From Cupriavidus yeoncheonensis (GTDB lineage Bacteria; Pseudomonadota; Gammaproteobacteria; Burkholderiales; Burkholderiaceae), in NCBI RefSeq assembly GCF_905397275.1, contig NZ_CAJPUY010000029.1, positions 1 through 64,000 of the forward strand: a stretch of 64,000 nucleotides of DNA, in the 5' to 3' direction. Of the stretch, positions 49,814 through 58,275 are shown in pieces. Below the pieces are notes generated by a model, which was given only the letters and a program-made list of their open reading frames with translations, did not search any database and was not told the DNA's origin. How positions within the stretch are numbered: position 1 is the first letter of the stretch; the number at the start of each line of letters is the position of its first letter. Both the position numbers and the translations under genes were made by a program.

Positions 49814-50821
49814 TCAGTCCACGGTCGCGCCCGAGGACTTCACCACCTTCGCCCACTTCGCGGTCTCGGTCTTCATGAACGCGGCGAGCTGGGCCGGCTT
49901 TTCCGGGAACGGCTCGGCGCCCTGGTCGGCCATCTGCTTCTTCACTTCCGGCATGGCGAGGATCTTCACCACTTCGGCGTTCAGGCGGTCGACGATGGCT
50001 TGCGGCGTGCCGGCGGTGGCATACAGCGCGAACCACGACGTGGCTTCATAGCCGGGCACGCCCGATTCCGCCACGGTCGGCACGTTCGGCAGCGCCGGCG
50101 AGCGCTTGGCCGAGGTCACGGCGATGGCGCGCAGCTTGCCCGCCTTCACGTGCGGATACGACGACGGCATGTTGTCGAACATCAGGCCGATCTGGTTGCC
50201 CAGCAGGTCGTTCACGGCAGGCGCGCTGCCCTTGTACGGGATGTGCTGGATGTGCAGGCCGGTCATCGAGTTGAACAGCTCGCCCGACAGGTGCATCGAC
50301 GAGCCGCTGCCCGACGAACCGTAGGACAGCTTGTCCGGATTGGCCTTCACATAGGCAATCAGTTCCTTGATGTTGTTCACCGGCACCTTGGGGTTCACCA
50401 CCACCAGGTTCGGCACCATCGCCACGCGGCTGATCGGCGCGAAGTCCTTGACCGGGTCATACGGCAGCTTGGAGTACAGCGACTGGTTGATGGCGTGGGT
50501 GCCGATGGTGCCCATGAACAGCGTATAGCCGTCGCCCGGTGCCTTGGCGGCCAGCGAAGCGCCGATATTGCCGCCCGCGCCCGGACGGTTGTCGATCACC
50601 ACGGGCTGGCCGAGCGCCTTGCCCAGCTGCAGACCGACGATGCGGGCCAGGATGTCGGTGGTGCCCCCGGCCGAGAACGGCACGATCATCGTGATCGGCT
50701 TGGCCGGGTAGCCGCCCTGCGCATGCGCGGCGCCGGCAAAGCCGGCAATGGTGGTGGCCAGCGCAATGCCTGCGGCCAGCAGGCGGCGGCGGGTCGTGGA
50801 GGTCTGGGAATCGGGTCTCAT
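49814..50821 (-). CDS. Tripartite tricarboxylate transporter solute receptor (Bug/TctC family)
   Basis: The 335-residue periplasmic protein has a signal peptide with a twin-arginine-like start (STTRRRLLAAGIALATTIAGFAGAAHAQ). The mature Bug pattern follows: YPAKPITMIVPFSAGGTTDILARIV, GQPVVIDNRPGAGGNIG and GYTLFMGTIGTHAINQSLY. These receptors bind carboxylates or aromatic acids. No membrane partners (TctA/TctB) are next to it, as is common for the many orphan Bug genes of Burkholderiales. The neighbouring pca genes make an aromatic or dicarboxylate ligand plausible but unproven. Confidence 0.93.
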   Translation of the reverse strand: MRPDSQTSTTRRRLLAAGIALATTIAGFAGAAHAQGGYPAKPITMIVPFSAGGTTDILARIVGLQLGKALGQPVVIDNRPGAGGNIGASLAAKAPGDGYTLFMGTIGTHAINQSLYSKLPYDPVKDFAPISRVAMVPNLVVVNPKVPVNNIKELIAYVKANPDKLSYGSSGSGSSMHLSGELFNSMTGLHIQHIPYKGSAPAVNDLLGNQIGLMFDNMPSSYPHVKAGKLRAIAVTSAKRSPALPNVPTVAESGVPGYEATSWFALYATAGTPQAIVDRLNAEVVKILAMPEVKKQMADQGAEPFPEKPAQLAAFMKTETAKWAKVVKSSGATVD

Positions 50822-50971
50822 CGGTTTGCTCCGGTTGTCCTTGTTGCCCGTGCGCGCGCATGGCGCCGGTCGCGGGCTTATGCTGGATAGCGTGATTGCT
50901 GCCCTGGAAGAAGGCAGCGCGGTGGCGCTGCCTTCGTGCAGGCTGTGACCGGAAGGATCACATCCTGATAT

Positions 50972-50988
50972 GACGTTTTATTAACGTC
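50972..50988. promoter_or_regulatory. Operator-like palindrome between SDR and Bug genes
   Basis: GACGTT-TTATT-AACGTC, a 17-bp dyad with perfect 6-bp arms, lies 31 bp after the SDR stop and 151 bp before the Bug start codon, in an AT-rich patch. It may be a repressor site for the Bug gene or, since TTTTCTT follows on the plus strand, a weak terminator for plus-strand transcription. Confidence 0.4.
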
Positions 50989-51018
50989 TTTTCTTGTGAA
51001 TGCCTGAAGCCCCGGGGA

Positions 51019-51750
51019 TCAGACCGGCGCCACGCCAAGCGTGGTCCCGCCGCACACATAGAGGACCTGGCCCGTGACAAAGCCATTGTCGGGCGACAGG
51101 AAGAACAGCGCGGCACGCGCCACATCTTCCGGCGTACCCATGCGCTTCACGGCGATGCTCGCCAGGATGCGGCGGGTCTGCTCGCTGCCCTCGGGGTTGC
51201 TCTTGCGGAACAGCTCGGTGGCGATCGGGCCCGGCGCCACCGCATTCACGGTAATGCCGTCGCCGCCGAGCTCCATGGCCAGCGTGCGCGTCATGCCGAT
51301 CAGCCCGGCCTTGGTGGCCGAGTAGACCACGCGCTCGGGCTTGCCCAGCGCCGCGCGCGAAGCCATGTTGACCACACGGCCAAACCCGGCGGCGCGCATG
51401 GCCGGCAGGCAGGCCTGCGTGAGCAGCATCGCCGCCTGCAGGTGCAGGCCGACGACATAGTCGAGGTCTGCCACGGTGGCCGTGTCGGCGGTGCCGGGGC
51501 GCGTCGCGCCCGCATTGTTCACCAGCCGCGTGACCGCGAACTGCGAGGTGACCTGCCGCGCCACGGCGCTTGTCGCCTCGGCGTTGGTCAGGTCAGCCTG
51601 GAAAAACGACAGGTTGGGGTGGGACCAGCCCGGCTCCGTGTAGTCGATATTGACCACCCGGGTGGTGCCGTCTGCCAGCAGCATTTCGCTGATGGCGCGC
51701 CCGATACCGGAACTGGCGCCGGTGACGATCGTGGCGTTCGGAAGAGACAT
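51019..51750 (-). CDS. Short-chain dehydrogenase/reductase (SDR)
   Basis: The 243-residue classical SDR starts MSLPNATIVTGASSGIGRAISEML. It has the cofactor motif TGASSGIG, NNAGA, catalytic Ser in MASRAALG and YSATK (Tyr and Lys), and PGPIATEL. An Asp in VVNIDYTEP after the second strand favours NAD over NADP. Substrate unknown. It lies 142 bp after pcaF on the same strand. A longer frame begins at 51807. Confidence 0.92.
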   Translation of the reverse strand: MSLPNATIVTGASSGIGRAISEMLLADGTTRVVNIDYTEPGWSHPNLSFFQADLTNAEATSAVARQVTSQFAVTRLVNNAGATRPGTADTATVADLDYVVGLHLQAAMLLTQACLPAMRAAGFGRVVNMASRAALGKPERVVYSATKAGLIGMTRTLAMELGGDGITVNAVAPGPIATELFRKSNPEGSEQTRRILASIAVKRMGTPEDVARAALFFLSPDNGFVTGQVLYVCGGTTLGVAPV

Positions 51751-51892
51751 CTTCAACTCCGCTCCGGCCGCTCGCGGACCGGGTCTTGCTAACAACCGCT
51801 GCTTCACTCATCGCATGCCGCCTTCCCCGGGAGGGAGACGACGATGCGCCGCGACCGGTACCGGGCCGCGGCGCATGCGCGACACCGACGCG

Positions 51893-53095
51893 TCAGACGC
51901 GTTCGATCACCATGGCGATGCCCTGCCCCACGCCGATGCACATCGTGCACAGCGCGAAGCGCCCGCCCGTGCGGTGCAGCTGGTACATCGCGGTGGTCAC
52001 CAGGCGCGCGCCGCTCATGCCGAGCGGGTGGCCCAGTGCGATCGCACCGCCGTTCGGGTTGACGCGCTTGTCGTCGTCGGCGATGCCCAGTTCACGCAGC
52101 ACGGCCAGGCCTTGCGCGGCGAACGCTTCGTTCAGTTCGATCACGTCGATCTGGTCCAGCGTCATGCCCAGCTGCTTCATCAGCTTCTGCGTGGCCGGTG
52201 CCGGGCCGATGCCCATCACGCGCGGTGCCACGCCGGCGGTTGCCATGCCGACGATGCGCGCACGCGGGGTCAGGCCGTGTTGCTTGAGGCCGGCTTCGCT
52301 CGCCAGCAGCAGTGCGCAGGCGCCATCGTTCACGCCCGAGGCATTGCCGGCGGTCACGGTGCCGTCAGGACGGACCACGCCGCGCAGCTTGCCCAGCGCT
52401 TCCATGCTGGTGGCGCGCGGGTGCTCGTCGCGTTCGACCACGATCGGGTCGCCCTTCTTCTGCGCGATGGTGACCGGCGTGATTTCCTGCGCCAGCGTGC
52501 CGTCGGCCTGCGCGCGCGAGGCCTTTTCCTGGCTGCGCAGCGCCATCAGGTCCTGGTCTTCGCGGCCGATCTTGTAATCGGTGGCGACGTTCTCGGCGGT
52601 CTCGGGCATCGAGTCCACGCCGTACGCCGCGCGCATCGCCGGGTTGATGAAGCGCCAGCCGATGGTGGTATCGAAGATCTGCGCATCGCGCGAGAACGCG
52701 CTGCTGGCCTTGCCCATCACGAACGGGGCGCGGCTCATGCTTTCCACGCCGCCGGCGATCATCAGCGTGGCTTCGCCGGCCTTGATGGCGCGCGCGGCGG
52801 TACCGGTGGCGTCCATGCCCGAACCGCACAGGCGGTTCAGCGTCGCGCCCGGCACGTCCTGCGGCAGGCCCGCCAGCAGCGCCGACATGCGTGCCACGTT
52901 GCGGTTGTCTTCACCGGCCTGGTTGGCGTTGCCGTAGATCACGTCATCGATGGCGGACCAGTCCAGGTTCGGGTTGCGCGCCATCAGCGCCTTGAGGGGC
53001 ACCGCGCCCAGGTCGTCCGCGCGCACGGCGGACAGGCTGCCGCCGTAGCGGCCGATGGGGGTACGGATGGCGTCGCAGATAAAGGCTTCGGTCAT
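51893..53095 (-). CDS. pcaF: Beta-ketoadipyl-CoA thiolase PcaF
   Basis: PcaF splits 3-oxoadipyl-CoA into succinyl-CoA and acetyl-CoA, the last step of the beta-ketoadipate pathway. The 400-residue thiolase starts MTEAFICDAIRTPIGRYGGSLS, the PcaF-type N-terminus. It has the nucleophilic Cys in NRLCGSGMDA, His in NPNGGAIALGHPLGMSGAR and the second Cys in CTMCIGVGQG. Length and the RYGG start favour PcaF over a general acetyl-CoA acetyltransferase, and the adjacent pcaIJ supports it. Confidence 0.92.
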   Translation of the reverse strand: MTEAFICDAIRTPIGRYGGSLSAVRADDLGAVPLKALMARNPNLDWSAIDDVIYGNANQAGEDNRNVARMSALLAGLPQDVPGATLNRLCGSGMDATGTAARAIKAGEATLMIAGGVESMSRAPFVMGKASSAFSRDAQIFDTTIGWRFINPAMRAAYGVDSMPETAENVATDYKIGREDQDLMALRSQEKASRAQADGTLAQEITPVTIAQKKGDPIVVERDEHPRATSMEALGKLRGVVRPDGTVTAGNASGVNDGACALLLASEAGLKQHGLTPRARIVGMATAGVAPRVMGIGPAPATQKLMKQLGMTLDQIDVIELNEAFAAQGLAVLRELGIADDDKRVNPNGGAIALGHPLGMSGARLVTTAMYQLHRTGGRFALCTMCIGVGQGIAMVIERV

Positions 53096-53123
53096 GTCTC
53101 TCTCTCGGTCTTGATGTCAGTGG

Positions 53124-53762
53124 TCAGCCCTGGATCAGGGTAACGCCGGTCAGGCGCTGCAGCTCGTCAAAGCCCAGCCCCTCCACCAGGTCGCGCGCGA
53201 CCAGCCCGTCGGCGGTCACGTCGATGGTGGCCAGATCAGTGTAGATGCGCGTCACGCAACCGATGCCGGTCAGCGGATAGGTGCACTGCGGCACGATCTT
53301 GCTTTCGCCCTGCTTGGTGAGGTGCTCCATCATCACGAACACCTGCTTGGCGCCGATGGCGAGGTCCATCGCACCGCCCACGGCGGGGATGGCGCCCGGT
53401 GCGCCGGTGTGCCAGTTGGCCAGGTCGCCCTTCTCGGAAACCTGGAACGCGCCCAGCACGCAGAAGTCGAGGTGGCCGCCGCGCATCATGGCGAACGAGT
53501 CGGCATGGTGGAAGTACGAGCCGCCGGCCTTGACCGTCACGGGCTGCTTGCCGGCATTGATCAGGTCGCCGTCTTCCTCGCCCGGTGCGGGCGCGGGGCC
53601 CATGCCGAGCAGGCCGTTTTCACTGTGCAGCAGGATTTCCTTGTCTGCCGGCAGGTGGTTGCCCACCAGCGTGGGCAGGCCGATGCCGAGGTTCACCACG
53701 GCACCTTCCGGGATGTCCTTGGCCACACGTGCGGCCATCTGGTCGCGGGTCAGTTTTTGCAT
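53124..53762 (-). CDS. pcaJ: 3-oxoadipate CoA-transferase subunit beta PcaJ
   Basis: PcaJ with PcaI moves CoA from succinyl-CoA to 3-oxoadipate. The 212-residue protein starts MQKLTRDQMAARVAKDIPEGAVVNLGIGLPTLV and carries the catalytic glutamate in LHSENGLLGMGPAP. It lies 18 bp after pcaI and 28 bp before pcaF. Acetoacetate-specific homologues (SCOT/AtoA) are similar, so the assignment relies on pcaF next door. Confidence 0.9.
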   Translation of the reverse strand: MQKLTRDQMAARVAKDIPEGAVVNLGIGLPTLVGNHLPADKEILLHSENGLLGMGPAPAPGEEDGDLINAGKQPVTVKAGGSYFHHADSFAMMRGGHLDFCVLGAFQVSEKGDLANWHTGAPGAIPAVGGAMDLAIGAKQVFVMMEHLTKQGESKIVPQCTYPLTGIGCVTRIYTDLATIDVTADGLVARDLVEGLGFDELQRLTGVTLIQG

Positions 53763-53780
53763 GTTCGCTCTCCTTCTCGC

Positions 53781-54440
53781 TCAGACCTTCACCACGCGCT
53801 TGACGAACAGGCCCGGCGTCACGATGTGCTCCGGATCCAACTCGCCCAGCTCCGCCAGGTGGCTCACCTGCACGATGGGGCACTTGGCAGCCATGGCCAT
53901 GATCGGGCCGAAGTTGCGAGCGGTCTTGCGGTAGGTCAGGTTGCCCCAGCGGTCGGCCGTGTCGGCCTTGATCAGGGCAAAGTCGGCGTGGATGGGCTTT
54001 TCGAACACATAGCCCTGGCCATCGATGATGCGGGTTTCCTTGCCTTCGGCCAGCGGCGTGCCGTAGGCCGTGCGCGTGAAGAAACCGCCGATGCCGGCAC
54101 CGGCGGCGCGGATGCGCTCGGCCAGGTTGCCCTGCGGCACCAGTTCCAGTTCGATCTCGCCGGCGTGGTACAGCGCATCGAACACATAGGAGTCCGTCTG
54201 GCGCGGGAACGAGCAGATGATCTTGCGCACGCGCTTGGTCTTGAGCAGCGCCGCCAGGCCGGTGTCGCCGTTGCCGGCGTTGTTGTTGACGATGGTGAGG
54301 TCGCGCGCGCCCTGGGCGATCAACGCGTCGATCAGTTCCGCCGGCATGCCAGCCATGCCGAAGCCGCCGATGAGGATGGTGGCGCCGTCGTGGATGCCGG
54401 CCACTGCCGCTTCCACCGAGTCGTATATCTTGTTGATCAC
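53781..54440 (-). CDS. pcaI: 3-oxoadipate CoA-transferase subunit alpha PcaI
   Basis: The 219-residue subunit starts at GTG, giving MINKIYDSVEAAVAGIHDGATILIGGFGMAGMPAELIDAL. The family glycine-rich GGFGMAGMP motif is present, as are NNNAGNGDTGLAALL and GGFFTRTAYGT. The longer frame to 54491 adds 17 residues without family similarity. It is the first gene of pcaIJF. Two palindromes about 165-200 bp upstream are candidate operators. Confidence 0.9.
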   Translation of the reverse strand: MINKIYDSVEAAVAGIHDGATILIGGFGMAGMPAELIDALIAQGARDLTIVNNNAGNGDTGLAALLKTKRVRKIICSFPRQTDSYVFDALYHAGEIELELVPQGNLAERIRAAGAGIGGFFTRTAYGTPLAEGKETRIIDGQGYVFEKPIHADFALIKADTADRWGNLTYRKTARNFGPIMAMAAKCPIVQVSHLAELGELDPEHIVTPGLFVKRVVKV

Positions 54441-54603
54441 TTGCGTTCCAGTCCGGGATGAGGGTCTGGCAGGTGCCGGGACCGGCCGCAAGGCGCGGCG
54501 CGCAAAAACTGTCTCCGGGCAATCCCTGCCGGACAGGCGTCTGGCGCAAGCACCGATGACAGCGCGCTAGCCATGACGGGTTCCAACAGAAGTGTTTGAA
54601 TTT

Positions 54604-54618
54604 GTTCTTATTACGAAC
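54604..54618. promoter_or_regulatory. Candidate PcaR/IclR-type operator upstream of pcaIJF
   Basis: GTTCTTATTACGAAC has 4-bp arms GTTC/GAAC and is embedded in a wider dyad (GAATT before, GAATTC after). It resembles the GTTCGATAATCGAAC-type sites of PcaR/PcaU/PobR IclR-family regulators of beta-ketoadipate genes. No iclR-type gene is in the window. Confidence 0.5.
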
Positions 54619-54628
54619 TTGAATTCGC

Positions 54629-54642
54629 ACTCTGAACAGAGT
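54629..54642. promoter_or_regulatory. Second palindrome upstream of pcaIJF
   Basis: ACTCTG-AA-CAGAGT has perfect 6-bp arms. It lies 10 bp further from pcaI than the candidate IclR site. It may be a site for another regulator or part of a paired operator. Confidence 0.4.
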
Positions 54643-54952
54643 ACACCCCGCGGCAAACACGGGTCAAGGCGACTGCAAAGAGCTTGTCCGGTAATCGGCC
54701 GCCCATGTCGCAGCATGCCGTGAGTCGCACGCGGCGGGACTCCCTCTCCTGTCCACGACCTCTCTGTAGGACTGAGCCGACGTCACAATCGGCCCGGTGG
54801 CGATACGGCCGCCGCGCGCTCCAGCCTATGCTTCCATCAAGACCAGCCACAAGACGACCGCCACCGGACCACCCGGCACGCCACGGCAAGTCTGCACCAG
54901 AACCAGTCCGGCCCAACGCGGCCGGACCAGAACAAAAGAGGAGTCGGACATC

Positions 54953-55196
54953 ATGGCACGCGCCTTCGCCAGCCCCAACCCTTCCCGGACTCACAAGGAT
55001 TATCAGGTCGCACTCGACCGGATCCTGCGCACCACGCGGCAAGACTGGATGCTGGATATTCTGCCTTCCGGGCCGGCCCTGCAAGCGCCTCCCGCACGCC
55101 CGCGCGTGCGCCTGCCGTGCCTTGCAGCCGGGCCTTCGAGGCGCAGATCATGGCCATCCGCTGCCAGCAGGTGTTCGCGGCCTGAGGTGCTCGCGG
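54953..55196 (+). CDS. Possible small gene, perhaps frameshifted
   Basis: An ATG at 54953 follows AGAGGAGTCGG and opens MARAFASPNPSRTHKDYQVALDRILRTTRQDWMLDI, which looks protein-like. After about 45 codons this frame turns into low-complexity Pro/Ala/Arg and runs into the antisense of sbcC. In another frame a protein-like end (SRAFEAQIMAIRCQQVFAA then stop at 55196) appears. This could be a frameshifted small gene, but neither half has a known family. The stated end is that of the second frame. Confidence 0.25.
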
Positions 55197-55212
55197 CTGA
55201 ACCGGCTCCCGC

Positions 55213-58200
55213 TCAGGGCAGTTGCAGCACCGCGCGGCTGCCCGCCGTGCCAGGCCGGATTTCCAGCCGCACGTCGATGCGTTCGCGCAGTTCCGCGACA
55301 TGCGAGATGATCCCCACCAGCCGTCCCGCCTGCTGCAAGTCCAGCAAGGTGCGGATGGCAAAGTCCAGGCTTTCCGGATCGAGCGTGCCGAAGCCCTCGT
55401 CGACGAACAACGTGTCGAGCTGGATGCCGCCTGCGCGCGACTGGACCACATCGGCCAGCCCTAGCGCCAGCGACAGCGAGGCCAGGAACCCTTCGCCGCC
55501 TGACAGCGTATTGGCCGGGCGCGCCGCGCCGGTGTCATAGTCAAACACCTCCAGGTCGAGTCCGCCCGCCGAGCGCTGGTCGGCCTGCTCGCGCACGCGC
55601 TGCAGGGTGTAGCGGCCACGGCTCATTGCCAGCAGGCGCACAGAGGCGGCTTCCAGCACCTCGTCCAGCAGCGTGGCGAGCACGAAGCGCTGGAAGGTCA
55701 TGCGGCGCGGATTATTCCCGTTCGCGACTTCCGCGAGCCGTCCGAGGATGGCGTAGCGCGCTTCGATCTCGCTGTTTGCCGCAGCCAGTGCATCGAGCTG
55801 CCTTTGGCATTGCAGCAGGCTGTCGCGCATGCGTGCGCGGTCGGCCTGCTGCCGGACCATGCCTTCCACGGCAGTGGCGGCGGCCGACGCCGCCACGCGC
55901 AGGCCATCCAGATCCGGCGCCGCCAGTCCCTCGGCAGCCACGATGGCGCGCGACAGGCCGTGCGCGGACACCGCGAGGGCCTCATCGTACGTACGGACCG
56001 CATCATCCAGCGCGTCGATGGCCGCGGCGTCCAGCCGGGCCGTGCCGAAGGCCGCCATATCCGCAAAGCCCGAAGCGGCCAGCATCGCGTCCGCCGCGTT
56101 CCGGGCTTCCAGCAGGCGCTCGCCTGCGCGGGCCAGCACGGCCAGTGCCGACTGGCTGGCCGCTTCGGCCCCGGCCAGCGCTGCGCCAGCCTGCTTGTCG
56201 GCCGCTTGCGCCACCTCCAGCGCGCCGCCGAGCGCGGTGAACTGCGCGCGCGCCTGGTGCAGGCCCGCCTCGATGGCTGCGGGATCGCGCGCGTCGTCGG
56301 GCAGTTGCGCGCATGCCGCGCGCCATTCCCCCTGCAACTGCGCAAGCGATTGGGCCGTGGATTCCACCGAGGCGCACGCCTTGCGGTGGGCATCATCGGC
56401 GGCCGCGAGCACGGCCCGCCGCTTGTCAATGGCTGCCGGCATGCGCTCCAGCCGGGCAGCCGATGCCTGCGCGGCAGCAAGCTCCCGCTCCAGCGCAGCG
56501 GTCTCTACGGTCAGTTGCTGTGCCGTGACATCCACCGCCTGCGGCGCGGCGTCGCCGATATCCGCTGCGACCTCCGCAAGCTGTGCGGCCAGCCGCTGCA
56601 CTTCCGCATGCGCGGCATGCCGGGCGTTGGCGGCGCGCAGCGCGGCGTCATCGGCCTCGCGCGAGGCGGCACGCGCCTGCTCGAGCGCATCGTCCAAGAC
56701 GAGTTCCGCGCTGTGTTGCGCCGGCGCCGGATGATCGGTGCCGCCGCAGACCGGACACGCCTCGCCCGTCGCCAGCACGGCGGCAAGGCGCGCGGCCTGC
56801 CCTGCCCGCCAGGCCGACTCCGTCATGGACAGAGCCGCGCGCTGCGTGTCCCGGTGCGTGGCCGCACGGGCAGCGGCCGCGTCGCAGCGCGCCAGTGCGT
56901 CGCGCGCCGTCGCCGCAGCCTGTCCGGTCTGCCGGTACCGCGCAATCTGCTTCGCCCGCGTCTGGGCCGCCTGCAGCTGCAGGCCGAGGGTCTGAAGCTG
57001 TGCGGCCAGCACCTGTGCCTGGCGCTGGTCGGCTTCCGCAGTGGCCAGTTCCACCTGCCTCTGTGCCAGCACTTGTGCGGCCCGATCGCGCGCGGCGACG
57101 GCGTCGGCCTGTTGTCGCACGGCCGCCTCCAGCGACTGGCGCAGGTTGCCAAGCTGACGCGCGCGGGGCAGCAGCGCCTCGAACTCCATCACGCGGCGTT
57201 GCGCCGCCTCACGCACATCGCCGCGCCCGAGTTCGGCCTGCAGCCGCTCGCCCGCCTGCGCGGCCACCCCTTGCTGCTGCCGCAGCGCGCCGGCCGCCTG
57301 CTCCGCCGCTGCCTGCGCGGCCAGCTGGTCGCGTCCGGCGGTTTCCAGATGCTGGATGGCGGGCCACGCCTGCGTGGCCCGCCGTGCCGCGTGCAGGCGC
57401 AGGCGTTGTTCATCGGTCGCCGCCTTGCGGGCCAGCAAGGCCGCATGGGCTGCCTGCGCGTCGGCACGTTCGCGCAGCCGCGCCGCCACCTGCTCGCCGC
57501 CTTGCAAGGCAGTCTGCGCGGCGGCCTGGGCGGCGCGCGCCGATTGCTCCTGCTGCTGCAGGTCCTGCAGTTCCTGCTGGAGCTGCGCGATGCCCTGCGC
57601 CACCGCATCGGTCGACTCCATGTCGAACTGCCGCAGCAGCGCCTGGCGCTGGTCGACGATGCGCTCGGCGTCGCGCCGGATGCCGGCCGCCTCGCTTTTC
57701 AGCAGCTCTTCCACGTGCCGGTACAGCTCGGTGCGGAACAGGCGCTCCAGGATGCCTTGCCGCCCCTGCGAACTGGCCGTCAGCAACTCGCGGAAGCGCC
57801 CCTGCGGCAGCACGATGACCTGGCGGAACTGCGCGCTGTCGAACCCGAGCAACTCGCGGATGGCGTCACTGACCTTGGCCGGCTGCCCCGCCTTGCTGAC
57901 CCAGCCATCGCCCTCCCAGGCATCGAGCTGTGCCTTGGCGGTCTCGGTGACCATGCCTTCGCCGCGCTGCTTCGGCCGCTCCTGCGCGGGCGAACGCACG
58001 ACGCGGTAGCGCTGCGCGCCAAGGCTGAATTCGAGCACGACTTCCGTGCGCAGCCCGGGCGCCGCATTGGCGCTGCGCATGGCCTGCGCGGTGCGTTCGC
58101 CGCCCGAGGTGTCGCCATACAGCGCAAAGCAGACAGCGTCGAGCAGCGTGGTCTTGCCGGCACCCGTGGGGCCGTGGATCAGGAAGAAGGCCTGCTCGCC

Positions 58201-58275
58201 CAGTTGCGTGAAATCGATCGCCTCGGTGCCGGAGAACGGCCCGAAGGCCTGCATCGTCAGGTGCAATGGCCTCAT
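55213..58275 (-). CDS. sbcC: SbcC subunit of the SbcCD nuclease (SMC-like ATPase)
   Basis: SbcC with SbcD opens DNA hairpins and trims ends in double-strand break repair. The 1020-residue protein starts MRPLHLTMQAFGPFSGTEAI. It has Walker A GPTGAGKTTLLDAVCFALYG, long coiled coils, the zinc-hook CPVC at about residue 508 (GEACPVCGGTDHP) and C-terminal ABC signature and Walker B (NTLSGGEGFLASLSLALGLAD, DTLFVDEGFGTLD). Its ATG overlaps the sbcD stop by four bases. Confidence 0.96.
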   Translation of the reverse strand: MRPLHLTMQAFGPFSGTEAIDFTQLGEQAFFLIHGPTGAGKTTLLDAVCFALYGDTSGGERTAQAMRSANAAPGLRTEVVLEFSLGAQRYRVVRSPAQERPKQRGEGMVTETAKAQLDAWEGDGWVSKAGQPAKVSDAIRELLGFDSAQFRQVIVLPQGRFRELLTASSQGRQGILERLFRTELYRHVEELLKSEAAGIRRDAERIVDQRQALLRQFDMESTDAVAQGIAQLQQELQDLQQQEQSARAAQAAAQTALQGGEQVAARLRERADAQAAHAALLARKAATDEQRLRLHAARRATQAWPAIQHLETAGRDQLAAQAAAEQAAGALRQQQGVAAQAGERLQAELGRGDVREAAQRRVMEFEALLPRARQLGNLRQSLEAAVRQQADAVAARDRAAQVLAQRQVELATAEADQRQAQVLAAQLQTLGLQLQAAQTRAKQIARYRQTGQAAATARDALARCDAAAARAATHRDTQRAALSMTESAWRAGQAARLAAVLATGEACPVCGGTDHPAPAQHSAELVLDDALEQARAASREADDAALRAANARHAAHAEVQRLAAQLAEVAADIGDAAPQAVDVTAQQLTVETAALERELAAAQASAARLERMPAAIDKRRAVLAAADDAHRKACASVESTAQSLAQLQGEWRAACAQLPDDARDPAAIEAGLHQARAQFTALGGALEVAQAADKQAGAALAGAEAASQSALAVLARAGERLLEARNAADAMLAASGFADMAAFGTARLDAAAIDALDDAVRTYDEALAVSAHGLSRAIVAAEGLAAPDLDGLRVAASAAATAVEGMVRQQADRARMRDSLLQCQRQLDALAAANSEIEARYAILGRLAEVANGNNPRRMTFQRFVLATLLDEVLEAASVRLLAMSRGRYTLQRVREQADQRSAGGLDLEVFDYDTGAARPANTLSGGEGFLASLSLALGLADVVQSRAGGIQLDTLFVDEGFGTLDPESLDFAIRTLLDLQQAGRLVGIISHVAELRERIDVRLEIRPGTAGSRAVLQLP

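Larger units (their letters stand above)
54441..55212. other. Spacer between pcaI and sbcC
   Basis: This 772-bp stretch has two palindromes at 54604-54618 and 54629-54642 near pcaI. A possible small gene from 54953 is listed separately. Between 54660 and 54940 I find no gene: several frames are open because the DNA is GC-rich, but none resembles a protein family. Confidence 0.5.

Noticed and set aside
54660..54940. Gene between pcaI and the candidate small gene
   Set aside because: Frames are open only because of high GC; no start with ribosome binding site and no protein-like sequence.
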